The translations under genes and the position numbers were made by a program. Positions 1 to 7,980 of a stretch of DNA of 35,538 nt are shown here, in pieces (within the stretch, counting starts at the first letter, position 1; every line of letters starts with the position of its first letter). The stretch covers positions 1 through 35,538 of the forward strand of contig NZ_QNFZ01000277.1 of the NCBI RefSeq assembly GCF_003313395.1, given 5' to 3'. The DNA comes from Nonomuraea lactucae. GTDB lineage: Bacteria > Actinomycetota > Actinomycetes > Streptosporangiales > Streptosporangiaceae. The notes beneath the pieces were generated by a model, which saw only the letters and a program-made list of their open reading frames with translations, searched no databases and was not told the DNA's origin.

Positions 1-2
1 AG

Positions 3-653
3 CCCGCGCGGCGGTGGGTCCTGCGCGCCATCGCGCCGGGCGCGCCGCTGCTGCGCGCCGTGGTGCTGGAGACGCACGGCACGATCCGGCTGGGCGTCTG
101 GCGCCCGTTCCGCGCCACGCAGGTGGTGCGGCCGATGGCGGGGTACGTCTGGACGGCCGCGGCCCGGCTGGGGCTGCTGACGGTACGGGGGTTCGACCGC
201 TACCGGGGCGGTGTGGGGGAGATGCGCTGGCGGCTGCTCGGCGTCCTGCCGGTGATGTCCGGTGGCGGCCCCGACGTCAGCCGGAGCGCCGCCGGGCGGC
301 TGGCCTGCGAGTTCGTGCTGGCACCCGCCGCCGCGCTGGATCCCCGGGTCCACTGGAAGCCGCTCGACGACCGCCAGGCCGTCGCCAGGGTGCCGGTGGG
401 GGACGAGGAGCACGAGGTGACGCTGACGATCGCGCCGGACGGCAGGCTGGAGGCCGTCACCATGCGCCGCTGGGGCGATCCCGGCAAGGGCCCGTACGGA
501 CCGCACCCGTTCGGGGTGGAGTGCGGGAGGGAGGTCACCTTCGACGGGTTCACGATCCCGGCGGAGCTCCGGGGCGGCTGGTGGCCGGGCGACGCCAGGT
601 GGGCGGAGGGCGAGTTCATCCGCTTCGCGGTCGACCACGCCCGCTACCGCTGA
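3..653 (+). CDS. DUF6544/DUF6920-like protein, 5' partial
   Basis: The reading frame is open from the first bases of the window, so the gene begins upstream; the GTG at 60 is unlikely to be the true start because the conserved-looking stretch (RRWVLRAIAPGAPLL) lies before it. What is visible is about 216 residues with no transmembrane segment. Segments such as GFDRYRGGVGEMRWRLLG, LPVM..GPDVSRSAAGRLA, RWGDPGKGPYG and PFGVE are typical of the uncharacterised actinobacterial DUF6544/DUF6920-type family, which I recall by pattern only. The function is unknown. It ends 65 bp before the convergent stop of the PNPOx-fold gene and shows no link to the dormancy genes. Confidence 0.7.
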   Translation, partial: PARRWVLRAIAPGAPLLRAVVLETHGTIRLGVWRPFRATQVVRPMAGYVWTAAARLGLLTVRGFDRYRGGVGEMRWRLLGVLPVMSGGGPDVSRSAAGRLACEFVLAPAAALDPRVHWKPLDDRQAVARVPVGDEEHEVTLTIAPDGRLEAVTMRRWGDPGKGPYGPHPFGVECGREVTFDGFTIPAELRGGWWPGDARWAEGEFIRFAVDHARYR

Positions 654-718
654 TCCCGTCCCGGGCGTTCATCCCGGGCGGCGGCCGGCGCCCTGCTCGG
701 CGGTGCCGTGCTCGACCA

Positions 719-1372
719 TCAGAGTCCCCGGATCCGGCGACCGGTGATCTGGTGGGGCACGATGCGGATGTAGAGCTCGCGTTCCCCGCCCGCCCACGGT
801 GACACGCCGGCGCCCGTCACCTGCCGCAGCTCCTCCGGCGGCACGTGGTGCGCGGGCCCCTGCACCAGGACGCTCCACCCCTCCCGCCTGGCCTCGTCGA
901 TCTGGTCCACCTCGAAGCCGATCTTCACCTCCACGCCCTCCAGCCCCGTGCGCAGGCTCTGGTCCATGGGGCCGCCGTAGGCGGTGCGGAAGACGATGGC
1001 GCCCTCGTGCATCTTGTAGTTGACCGGCAGCACGATCGGCCCGTGCAGCCCGCCGAACGCCACCCGCCCGATGCCGCCGGGCGCGATGAGGCGCAGGCAC
1101 TCCTCGGGGGCGAGCGCTTCGAGCGTGGGGCCCGCCTGGGCCCGGCCGACGCCGGGGGGCCGGTCGACGCCGCCGCCGAGCAGGTCCTCGACGGTGGTCT
1201 GCAGGGCACCGGCCAGCCGGGTCAGGGCGCTGGTGCCGATGGTGTCAGGATGTTCCTCCAGGTACTTGACGTACCCGGGCGCCATGGCGGCGCGCTCGGC
1301 GAGCTGCTCCCGTGACAGGCCGAGGCGTTCGCGATGGTGGATGATGCGGCGTCCAAGGTCGCCGGTGGACAT
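719..1372 (-). CDS. HTH (Xre) plus pyridoxamine 5'-phosphate oxidase-fold flavoprotein
   Basis: This 217-residue protein has an N-terminal Xre-type helix-turn-helix (residues about 5-65; RRIIHHRERLGLSREQLAERA) and a C-terminal split-barrel FMN-binding domain (about 85-217; LRLIAPGGIGRVAF, LPVNYKMHEGAIVFRT, ending in HQITGRRI). Family members bind FMN or F420 and act as small reductases or redox sensors; the substrate here is unknown. The ATG at 1372 is supported by an AAGGGGG Shine-Dalgarno about six bases upstream. The same frame, however, is open right through the preceding GH65 gene with no stop, so a 1037-residue fusion is formally possible. It is a paralogue of the PNPOx protein at 11756-12205, which lacks the HTH. 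Confidence 0.85.
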   Translation of the reverse strand: MSTGDLGRRIIHHRERLGLSREQLAERAAMAPGYVKYLEEHPDTIGTSALTRLAGALQTTVEDLLGGGVDRPPGVGRAQAGPTLEALAPEECLRLIAPGGIGRVAFGGLHGPIVLPVNYKMHEGAIVFRTAYGGPMDQSLRTGLEGVEVKIGFEVDQIDEARREGWSVLVQGPAHHVPPEELRQVTGAGVSPWAGGERELYIRIVPHQITGRRIRGL

Positions 1373-3832
1373 GGTCGTCCCCCCTTGTTCGCTGGCGAAG
1401 GTACGGCGGGCGCCGCGCGCGAGCGTGACCCCGTTGATCCGCGTCTTCTCGTGGTCTGCGTCGATGAAGTAGCGGGTGCCGCGGAAGCAGACGGGCAGGG
1501 AGAGGGGGGCCAGCTCGTCGGGCAGGAGGGGGTCGAGGTGGAGCCCGTCGCGGCGTAGCTCCAGCCCCAGGTAGCAGCGCTGGATCAGGTCGAGGGTGCC
1601 GGCCATGGCGCCGAGGTGGACGCCCTCGGCGGTGGTGCCGTGCTGGACGTCCTCGATGTCGCTGGCCAGCGCCTCGGTGAAGAAGCTCCAGGACCGCGCG
1701 CGGTCCGAGCGGGTGAGGACCCAGGCGTGCACGACGGCGCTCAGGGTGGAGCCGTGGCTGGTGCGGTCGAGGTAGTAGTGGACCGTTCGGGGGATCAGCT
1801 CGGGACCGGCCGGGTAGCCGAGCCGGTGCAGCAGGCCCAGCAGCTCGTCCGAGGTGAGCAGGTAGAAGAGCATGAGCGTGTCGGCCTGCTTGGACGCCTT
1901 GTAGCGGTTCACGTCGTCGCCCGCCGCCTCCAGCGCCCGGTCGAGGCGGCGCACCTCGCGGTAGCGGTCCCAGTCGAGCTCCTTCAGGTCGGCGTAGCCG
2001 CTGAACTGGCTGATCACGCCGTCGTGGAAGTCGATCCGCATACGCCGGGTGATGTCCCGCCAGCGCTCCGTTTCCTCGGCCCCCACGGGCAGGTCGGGGT
2101 GGAGCTCCAGGGTGTCGAGGGCGCGCAGCAGCAGCCACACGGTCATCAGGTTGGTGTAGGCGTTGTTGGCCAGGCCAGGGGAGGAGGCCCCGGGACAGCC
2201 CTCGTGATACTCGTCCGGGCCCATCACGCCGTGGATCTCGTACCGCCCGGACTCCTCGTACGGCACCGCGAGGGACGCGAAGAACCTGGCGATGTCCACG
2301 AGCAGCTCCGCGCACCACGGCGGCATCGAGCCGGTAGCGAGGTGGTGCTGCCACACGTTGTAGGCGATGGCCAGGCCCACGTGCCGCTGCAGGTGCGAGC
2401 GGTCGGGCAGCCAGCGCCCCGACAGCGGGTTGAGATGCAGGGTCTGGGTCTCCTCCCGCCCGTCGCTGCCGCTCTGCCAGGGGAACATCGCCCCGTCGAA
2501 CCCCGCCGCCCGGGCGGCCGCCCGGGCCTCCGGCAGCCGCCGCCACCGGTAGCGCAGCAGGCCGCGCGAGATGTCGGGGAAGCGCAGGTTCAGCCACGGC
2601 AGCACGAACAGCTCGTCCCAGAACACGTGCCCCCGGTACGCCTCACCGTGCAGCCCGCGGGCGGGCACCCCGGCGTCGAGGTCGGCGGTGTGCGGCGAGA
2701 CGGTCTGCAGCAGGTGGAACACGTGCAGGTGCACGGCCCGGGCGATCTCCGACCCGTCCACGTCCAGCCGGGCCCCCTCCCACAGCCGCTCCCAGGCCGT
2801 GGCGTGGCGCGTCAGCAGCGCGTCGAAGTGGGGCGCCAGCCGCACGGCGCGCAGCGCCGCCGAGCAGGGGTCGTGGATCGCCGGGTCGCGGGACGTCACC
2901 AGAGAGACGATCTTGGTGAGGGTCGCGGGCTCGTCCTCGGCGAGGTCGAGCAGGTGCTCGGCGGTGACGCGGTCCGGCTCGTCGAGCACCTCGGGGGCCC
3001 GCGCGCCGTGGTCGGTGCGGGCCGCGAGGGCGACGGTGATGCCGGAGGACCGGGTGAGGGCGGTCAGCCAGGCCAGGTCGCCGAACCTGCCGGTCTCATG
3101 GCCGGTCAGGTGGTCGCCGCGCAGGTCGCGGTAGCGGGCGACACCGTGGTTGGTCACCCGGCCGTCGAGGGCCACCCGTACGCGGAGCGGGCCCGACCAG
3201 TTCTCCGCGGTGAAGACGGTCTCCAGGGCGGCCAGGCTCGGGTCGGCCATGGACACCAGGCGGCACTGCCGCACCCGGGTGATCCGTCCCGCCCCGTCGC
3301 GCCAGCGCAGCGACCGCAGCAGCAGCCCGCGCCGCATGTCCAGCTCGTGCCAGTAGTCCAGGAGGTCGGCCGTGTCCGGGCTGAACCAGCCCGACGGGGT
3401 GGCGAATCCCAGGGGCAGCCAGTCGGGCAGGTTGACCAGGTCCTCGTTGGTGACCGTCCGCCCCGCGACCGCGGATTCGAGCCGGTCGTAGCAGCCCGCG
3501 GCGTAGGTGCCCGGCGTCCGCGCGCCGCCGTCGGGGGTCGCGCCGCGGGTGGCGAACCGGCCGTTGCCCAGCGTGCACAGCGCCTCCCGCAGCGGCTCGC
3601 CGTCCGGGTCGTACCCGTCGTAGCGCAGCACCCACGAGCCGGTGGGCGGCCGGTGCCGGTCGGTGGAGGGCTCCCACGTGGCGGTGGGGGACTCGTGCGG
3701 GCCGGTGGTGGGCTCCCGCGTGCCGGTGGGGGACTCGTGCGGGCCGGCGTGGGGTTCATGCGGGCCGGCGTGGGGTCCGTGCGGGCCGGTCGGGGGCTCG
3801 TACGGGCCGGTGAACGTCCGGCGCCTCATCAT
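1373..3832 (-). CDS. Glycoside hydrolase family 65 disaccharide phosphorylase (trehalose/maltose/kojibiose type)
   Basis: GH65 enzymes phosphorolyse alpha-glucobioses, giving beta-glucose 1-phosphate. The core starts near residue 67 (WVLRYDGYDPDGEPLREALC) and runs to about residue 800, the normal family size. Glu541 in MGPDEYHE matches the GH65 general acid, and SHGSTLS near residues 692-698 matches the phosphate-binding loop, favouring a phosphorylase over a hydrolase. The disaccharide cannot be read from sequence. The first 65 residues are a low-complexity tail encoded by a 21-bp tandem repeat. The start ATG (3832, with a second ATG at 3829) overlaps the TGA of the upstream beta-phosphoglucomutase gene, so translation is probably coupled and product passes directly to that enzyme. 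There is no stop codon before the next gene: the frame continues to 719. Confidence 0.88.
3669..3815 (-). repeat. Seven tandem 21-bp repeats inside the GH65 5' end
   Basis: Seven consecutive 21-base units, varying around a core of GTGCGGGCCGG on the plus strand, lie within the coding sequence. They encode heptapeptides on the TGPHEP(P/H/T) theme (TGPYEPP, TGPHGPH, AGPHEPH, AGPHESP, TGTREPT, TGPHESP, TATWEPS). Because the unit is a multiple of three, copy-number change by slippage would lengthen or shorten the tail without breaking the frame. An eighth degenerate unit (TDRHRPP) precedes the GH65 core. No function is known for the tail. Confidence 0.9.
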
Positions 3833-4578
3833 GGACGGCTCACGGGAACGTGGCCCGTGACGGCGAGCTCGGCGAGGTCCGTCACCACGACGTCCGCGCC
3901 GGCGCCGCGCATCTCCGCGGCCTGAGATCGCGTCCGGTCCACCGCGACGACCAGCCCGAACCCGCCCCTGCGCCCGGCCTCCACCCCCGGCAGCGCGTCC
4001 TCGACCATCGCCACCTCCCCGGCGGGCAGGCCCAGCCGCCGCGCGGCCTCCAGGAACAGCGCCGGATCCGGCTTGCCGGGCAGGCCCAGCCGGGCCGCGT
4101 CGACGCCGTCGACCAGCACGTCGAACAGGTGCAGCAGCCCCGCCGACGACACGATCGCGCGGCAGTGCCTGCTCGCCGACACCGCCGCCGTACGGCAGCC
4201 GCGCCGCCGCAGCTCGTGCAGCAGCGCGACGGTCGAGGGGAACGCGGCCACCCCGTGCCGGCGGATCTGCTCCACGAACAGCGCGTCCTTGGCCAGCCCG
4301 AGCCCGTGCACGGTAGGGGCGCCCGGCTCGTCCCACGGCCCCCCTTCGGGCAGCGTGATGCCGCGCGAGGCCAGGAACGTGCGCACCCCGTCCAGGCGGG
4401 GCCGGCCGTCGACGTGGCGCAGGTAGTCGGCGCGGACGTCGAACGGCGCCCCGCGCCCGCGCAGGAACGCGTCGAACACGTGCTTCCACGCCGCCGCGTG
4501 GACCCGGGCCGTGTCGGTGACCACCCCGTCGGTGTCGAAGGCGACGGCGTTGACCGTGGTGAGGTCGATGGCGGCCAT
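3829..4578 (-). CDS. Beta-phosphoglucomutase-like HAD hydrolase
   Basis: This 249-residue HAD-superfamily protein has motif I FDTDGVVTD (nucleophile Asp and the +2 Asp), motif II Ser in AVSASRHC, motif III Lys in GKPDPALF and motif IV VEDALPGVEAG, with an alpha-helical cap between motifs I and II. Its family converts beta-glucose 1-phosphate to glucose 6-phosphate. The stop overlaps the GH65 start (ATGA), and this pairing is the classic route disaccharide + Pi to glucose + beta-G1P to G6P, which saves one ATP per disaccharide. The more usual motif I in beta-PGM is FDLDGV; Leu to Thr here is a minor change. The start ATG at 4578 faces the region with DevR-box candidates, the nearest about 130 bp away. 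Confidence 0.88.
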   Translation of the reverse strand: MAAIDLTTVNAVAFDTDGVVTDTARVHAAAWKHVFDAFLRGRGAPFDVRADYLRHVDGRPRLDGVRTFLASRGITLPEGGPWDEPGAPTVHGLGLAKDALFVEQIRRHGVAAFPSTVALLHELRRRGCRTAAVSASRHCRAIVSSAGLLHLFDVLVDGVDAARLGLPGKPDPALFLEAARRLGLPAGEVAMVEDALPGVEAGRRGGFGLVVAVDRTRSQAAEMRGAGADVVVTDLAELAVTGHVPVSRP

Positions 4579-4705
4579 GCGACGACGCTACCCCCAGGTC
4601 GGCGGGCCAGACATGGCCGGAGGACCCGGTTGCCCGGGACCCCTCCGGCCCCGCCCGCGCGCCGTGCGAAGTGCCCGCCCGGCGCCCGTCCGCGGCGCTC
4701 CGGCG

Positions 4706-4741
4706 AGGACCTTGGCCCCTGCCGCCAGGGACGTTCGCCGC
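4706..4741. promoter_or_regulatory. Pair of candidate DevR boxes (beta-PGM / CBS-BON intergenic)
   Basis: AGGACCTTGGCCCC at 4706-4719 matches the palindrome GGGACCWWGGTCCC at 12 of 14 positions, and GGGACGTTCGCCGC at 4728-4741 matches at 10 of 14. The centres are 22 bp apart, two helical turns, as seen for paired DosR/DevR sites. They lie just before the CBS-BON remnant and about 130 bp from the beta-PGM start on the other strand, so they could serve either direction. Assignment is by eye. Confidence 0.55.
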
Positions 4742-4750
4742 TCCCGCGCC

Positions 4751-5086
4751 GTGGCGCGGCTGATGCGCGACAGGCGCGTCAAGCAGCTCCCCGTGGTCGA
4801 TCCCGTCACCGGACGCGTCGTCGGCACCCTGCACCAGCGGGACGTGCTGAGGGTCTTCACCCGCCCGGCCGCCGACCTGATGGCCGACATCCGCGCCCGG
4901 CTGCCCGACGCGCGGGCGCTGTCCATCGAGATCGACAAGTCGGTGGTGACGGTCCGCGGCAGGGTGGCGTCCAGGTCCCTGGCCATCGCCGTCGTGGAGG
5001 CGGTCCGCTCGGTCGAGGGCGTCGTGGACGTGGTGTCCGAGCCGGCCCACGACAGGGAGGACCTCATCGTCCCGCCACGTGCCTGA
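4751..5086 (+). pseudogene. 5'-truncated CBS-BON protein (remnant or mini-protein)
   Basis: The frame encodes the end of a CBS module (VARLMRDRRVKQLPVVDPVTGRVV..LHQRDVLRVF) followed by a BON domain (about residues 45-105; IDKSVVTVRGRVASRSLAIAVVEAVRSVEGVVDVVSE). Intact actinobacterial CBS-BON proteins, such as the neighbour at 5064-5678, carry two CBS repeats first; here the first repeat and most of the linker are missing, and none of the three upstream frames supplies them. Starts are uncertain: GTG 4751, ATG 4763 and GTG 4793 are in frame and none has a good Shine-Dalgarno. Homology begins within bases of the DevR-box pair, as if a deletion joined promoter to mid-gene. The end overlaps the convergent CBS-BON gene by 23 bp. 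Confidence 0.6.
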
Positions 5087-5678
5087 CCCGGAGGATGCCG
5101 GGCACCGTACGGGTGAGCAGGTCGGCGACGCGCTCCGCGGGCGGGTCCGGCGGCTCGTCCGCCGGCAGGCGGAGCTCCGCCACGCCGTCGCGGACGGTGA
5201 CCTCCCAGGCCGGGCCTGACGGGTACTGCTCGCGCAGCGCCGCGACCACCGCCTCGCGCAGTTCCTCGTCAGGGCGGGCGAGCATGGCCATCAGGTCCCG
5301 GCGGCTGAGCATGCCCACCACGTGCTCGTCCATGAGCACCGGCAGGCTCTTGATCCTCTTGCCGACCATGAGGTCGATCGCCGTGGTGACGTCGGTGGCC
5401 GGCGTGACGGTCACGACGGCGTGGGTCATGACCTGCCACACCTGGCGGGGCGGGAGCTCGGCGGACGCGCTCGGGAGCAGCATGGAGGCGCGCGGGTCGG
5501 GCTCGAACTCGCCGCGCAGCAGGTCGAGCTCGCTGACGACACCGGCCAGGCGGCCCGCGTCGTCGAGAACGGGAGCGGCGGTGATGTCGTGGCCGTGCAG
5601 CACCCGGATCGCCCGCCGCACGGGGTCGGTGCGGCGGACCGAGACGGCGGGGCTGGTCATGACCTCGCGGACCAGCAT
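5064..5678 (-). CDS. CBS-pair and BON domain protein
   Basis: Two CBS repeats (MLVREVMTSPAVSVRRTDPV.. and VMTHAVVTVTPATDVTTAI..GKRIKSLPVLMDEHVVGMLSRRDLM) form a Bateman module that in this family binds adenine nucleotides or similar ligands; a C-terminal BON-like domain (about residues 140-204) follows. CBS proteins of this kind (for example Mycobacterium HRP1, which lacks BON) are strongly induced by DosR in hypoxia. I prefer the ATG at 5678 because it sits directly before the conserved MLVREVM start and has GGGCAGG upstream; a GTG at 5759 overlapping the stop of the truncated nitroreductase (GTGA) is the alternative and would imply translational coupling. It is probably co-transcribed with that gene. 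Confidence 0.87.
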   Translation of the reverse strand: MLVREVMTSPAVSVRRTDPVRRAIRVLHGHDITAAPVLDDAGRLAGVVSELDLLRGEFEPDPRASMLLPSASAELPPRQVWQVMTHAVVTVTPATDVTTAIDLMVGKRIKSLPVLMDEHVVGMLSRRDLMAMLARPDEELREAVVAALREQYPSGPAWEVTVRDGVAELRLPADEPPDPPAERVADLLTRTVPGILRVRHVAGR

Positions 5679-5755
5679 GGCTACCTGCCCTTCCACCCCG
5701 GGCCGGCCCCGCCCGGCATGGCCGTCGCGTCGTTGAGCGTCGTCGGCATGGCCGC

Positions 5756-6412
5756 TCACCCCTTCCGGTGGGCCGGTGCGAGCCCGTGTCCGGTTCCTTC
5801 CCTCATCAGAACTCCTGGCACCGATCGTGGGTAAGGGGCGGAAGTCCTCAATCGTTGCCGCCGCTGTCCCGCGGCCACGAACGGGCCGTATCCGAGCCGG
5901 ATGATCATCTGTGGGTGGCCGAGCCGGTGCCGCGGATCCCGGCGGTCGCGCATGTCGCGCAGGTCCATCGGCTGGTTCAGGAACGACGCCGACACCCCGT
6001 GCCCGGCCGCCATCAGCAGCACCCGTTGCAGCGCCTGCCCGGCCCGGTAGTCGCGGTCGCGGGACAGCTCGTCCTCGGCCATCGCGACGTGGTCGAGCGT
6101 CTCGGCCGAGGCGTGCCGATCCAGCGGGACCAGGTTCGCCCCCTCACGGGACGCGGCTATGCGCAGCTCGGCCAGCACCGCGGGCGGCACCCGCCGATCC
6201 TCGAACGGCTCGCGGTTGGTGCGGCGCGCCCAGATCAGGTCGTACAGGTCGCGCTGCCCCGCGGAGGCCGGCCGCGCGTCGCCCATGCGCACGGCCGCCA
6301 GCAGCTCGGGCCGAGCCTCCCGGGTGGGCAGCAGCCGGACCACCGGCAGCAGGCCGGCCGCGACCAGCAGCCGCCGGACGCCCAGCTCACCGGCCAGCGG
6401 GGGAGTGGACAT
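5756..6412 (-). CDS. Truncated Acg-type nitroreductase (N-terminal and internal deletions)
   Basis: This 218-residue product aligns with the 328-residue Acg-like protein at 9059-10045 in two pieces. It lacks the first ~75 residues, including the NTQPW motif that helps bind FMN, and it jumps from DELSRDRDYR straight to AGQALQRVLL, omitting about 75 residues present in the paralogue. Conserved blocks that remain include RRTNREPF, AGQALQRVLL.AAGHGVSASF and HPQMIIRLGYG. Despite this it has an ideal AGGAGG Shine-Dalgarno six bases before ATG 6412, no internal stop, and DevR-box candidates upstream, so it may be expressed. It could be a decaying paralogue or a small protein with a new, perhaps flavin-independent, role. 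The CBS-BON gene follows in the same direction. Confidence 0.75.
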   Translation of the reverse strand: MSTPPLAGELGVRRLLVAAGLLPVVRLLPTREARPELLAAVRMGDARPASAGQRDLYDLIWARRTNREPFEDRRVPPAVLAELRIAASREGANLVPLDRHASAETLDHVAMAEDELSRDRDYRAGQALQRVLLMAAGHGVSASFLNQPMDLRDMRDRRDPRHRLGHPQMIIRLGYGPFVAAGQRRQRLRTSAPYPRSVPGVLMREGTGHGLAPAHRKG

Positions 6413-6485
6413 GGCGTACCTCCTGCCCCAAGACACTCCCGCGGGCCCGCGGCGGCAGGCAGAGCCGGACGGCCCGCCGCGCGGG

Positions 6486-6543
6486 TTGCGAAAGGTCCCT
6501 GCCGCGGGGACCAAGGTCCTCCCCGGGAGGGGACGGCCGGCCC
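6486..6543. promoter_or_regulatory. Three candidate DevR boxes between the truncated acg and cydA
   Basis: GGGACCAAGGTCCT (6507-6520) matches GGGACCWWGGTCCC at 13 of 14 positions. Weaker flanking sites are TTGCGAAAGGTCCC (6486-6499, 9 of 14, right half-site perfect) and GGGACGGCCGGCCC (6530-6543, 9 of 14). Centres are 21 and 23 bp apart. The right-hand site is centred 44.5 bp before the cydA ATG, the left-hand one 80 bp before the truncated acg start. The region is divergent, so one array could drive both transcripts. Confidence 0.72.
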
Positions 6544-6580
6544 TACGGAGGGCGTCCCCCGGACCCCGACCCTTGCAGGC

Positions 6581-7957
6581 ATGGACGTCCTGGACCTCTC
6601 CCGCTGGCAGTTCGGCATCACGACCGTCTACCACTTCCTGTTCGTACCGCTGACGATCGGCCTGTCGATCATCGTGGCCGGGCTGCAGACCGCCTGGTAC
6701 CGCACGGGGAGACCCGAGCACCTGCGGCTGACCAGGTTCTTCGGGCAGCTCTTTCTGATCAACTTCGCGATGGGCGTGGTAACCGGCATCGTGCAGGAGT
6801 TCCAGTTCGGCATGAACTGGAGCGCCTACTCGCGGTTCGTGGGTGACGTGTTCGGCGCGCCGCTGGCGATGGAAGGGCTGCTGGCGTTCTTCCTGGAGTC
6901 CACGTTCCTCGGCCTCTGGATCTTCGGCTGGGACAGGCTGTCGCCGCGGCTCCACCTGGCCACGATCTGGCTCGCGGCGATCGGCACGAACATCTCCGCC
7001 TACTTCATCCTGGCCGCGAACTCATGGATGCAGCACCCCGTCGGCTACCGGATCAACAACGGCCGGGCCGAGCTCACCGACATCTGGGCGGTGCTCACCA
7101 ACTCCACCACCCTGGTCACCTTCCCCCACGTGATCTTCGGCGCGTTCCTGACCGCCGCCGCGTTCGTCCTGGGTGTCAGCGCCTGGTTCCTGCTCCGCGG
7201 GAGGGATGAGGCCACCTTCCGGATCTCCGCCCGGCTGGCACTGGCCGTCGCCGTGGTGGCCGCGATCGGCGTGTCCTTCTCGGGCCACTGGCAGGCGCAG
7301 ATCATGACCGAGCAGCAGCCGATGAAGATGGCCGCCGCCGAGGCCCTGTGGGAGGACGAGACGTCGGCCGGGTTCTCGCTGTTCGCCGTCGGCGACGTCG
7401 AGAACGGCCGCAACCACGTCAACCTGCAGATCCCGTACGGCCTGAGCCTGCTGTCCACCAACACCCTGGACGGGAAGGTCGAGGGGATCAACGACATCCA
7501 GGCGCGCTACCAGGCGCTCCACGGCCCCGGCGACTACCGGCCGGTCGTCGGCCTCGCCTACTGGTCGTTCCGCCTGATGATCGGGTTCGGGGCCCTGTCG
7601 GCGCTGCTGGCGCTGGCGGGGCTCTGGCTGACCAGGCGCGGCAGGCTGCCCGCGGGCCGGTGGTTCCACCGGCTGGCGATCGCGGGCATCGGCCTGCCGT
7701 TCCTGGCCAACACGCTCGGCTGGATCTTCACCGAGATGGGCCGCCAGCCGTGGACCGTCTTCGGCCTGATGCGCACCGCCGCCGCGGTCTCGCCAGGTGT
7801 GGACGTCACCTCCGCCGCCGTCACCCTGACCGGCTTCACGCTCGTCTACGCCGTGCTGGCGGTCATCGAGGTGCGGCTGCTGCTGAAGTTTGTCCGGATC
7901 GGCCCGCGGGACGAGGAGCCCGAGGCCGAGCCCGCCGCCCCCGCCCTGAGCTACTGA
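6581..7957 (+). CDS. cydA: Cytochrome bd oxidase subunit I
   Basis: Subunit I of the quinol-oxidising high-affinity terminal oxidase carries hemes b558, b595 and d in the membrane. The 458-residue protein has the conserved heme-ligand His18 (TVYHFLF), His183 (TFPHVIFG), Glu98 and Glu106 of the proton path (AMEGLLAFFLEST), and the quinol-loop block GHWQAQIMTEQQPMKMAAAEALW followed by the short form of the Q loop, plus the late GRQPW motif. The ATG at 6581 is the only start fitting the family N-terminus (MDVLDLSRWQFG); it has only a weak GCAGG upstream, and the DevR box at 6530-6543 places the transcript start within a few bases of the ATG, suggesting a leaderless or near-leaderless mRNA. cydB follows after 23 bp. 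Confidence 0.95.
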   Translation: MDVLDLSRWQFGITTVYHFLFVPLTIGLSIIVAGLQTAWYRTGRPEHLRLTRFFGQLFLINFAMGVVTGIVQEFQFGMNWSAYSRFVGDVFGAPLAMEGLLAFFLESTFLGLWIFGWDRLSPRLHLATIWLAAIGTNISAYFILAANSWMQHPVGYRINNGRAELTDIWAVLTNSTTLVTFPHVIFGAFLTAAAFVLGVSAWFLLRGRDEATFRISARLALAVAVVAAIGVSFSGHWQAQIMTEQQPMKMAAAEALWEDETSAGFSLFAVGDVENGRNHVNLQIPYGLSLLSTNTLDGKVEGINDIQARYQALHGPGDYRPVVGLAYWSFRLMIGFGALSALLALAGLWLTRRGRLPAGRWFHRLAIAGIGLPFLANTLGWIFTEMGRQPWTVFGLMRTAAAVSPGVDVTSAAVTLTGFTLVYAVLAVIEVRLLLKFVRIGPRDEEPEAEPAAPALSY

Positions 7958-7980
7958 GCGACTCATCGAGGACTGCTGTC

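Noticed and set aside
1392..1405. Possible DevR box inside the GH65 3' end before the HTH-PNPOx gene
   Set aside because: Only about 9 of 14 to the best variant, centred 26 bp from the ATG, which fits neither spacing class, and it lies in coding sequence.
1616..3925. Long plus-strand frame antisense to GH65 (about 769 codons)
   Set aside because: Arg/Gly/Val/Gln-rich translation without domains, directly antisense to a solid gene.
4621..4660. GGGACC-containing segment near the beta-PGM start
   Set aside because: Half-sites are present but spacing of the second half is wrong by two bases and matches are no better than chance in GC-rich DNA.
719..5050. One very long minus-strand frame of about 1443 codons
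   Set aside because: Only 719-3832 encodes recognisable protein; the part upstream of 3832 overlaps the beta-PGM and CBS-BON genes in other frames and has no homology. Long stop-free shadows are expected at this GC content.
5768..6580. N-terminal extension of cydA from an upstream start
   Set aside because: The frame is open but overlaps the truncated nitroreductase antisense and contains the DevR-box array; CydA homology starts at MDVLDLSRWQFG.
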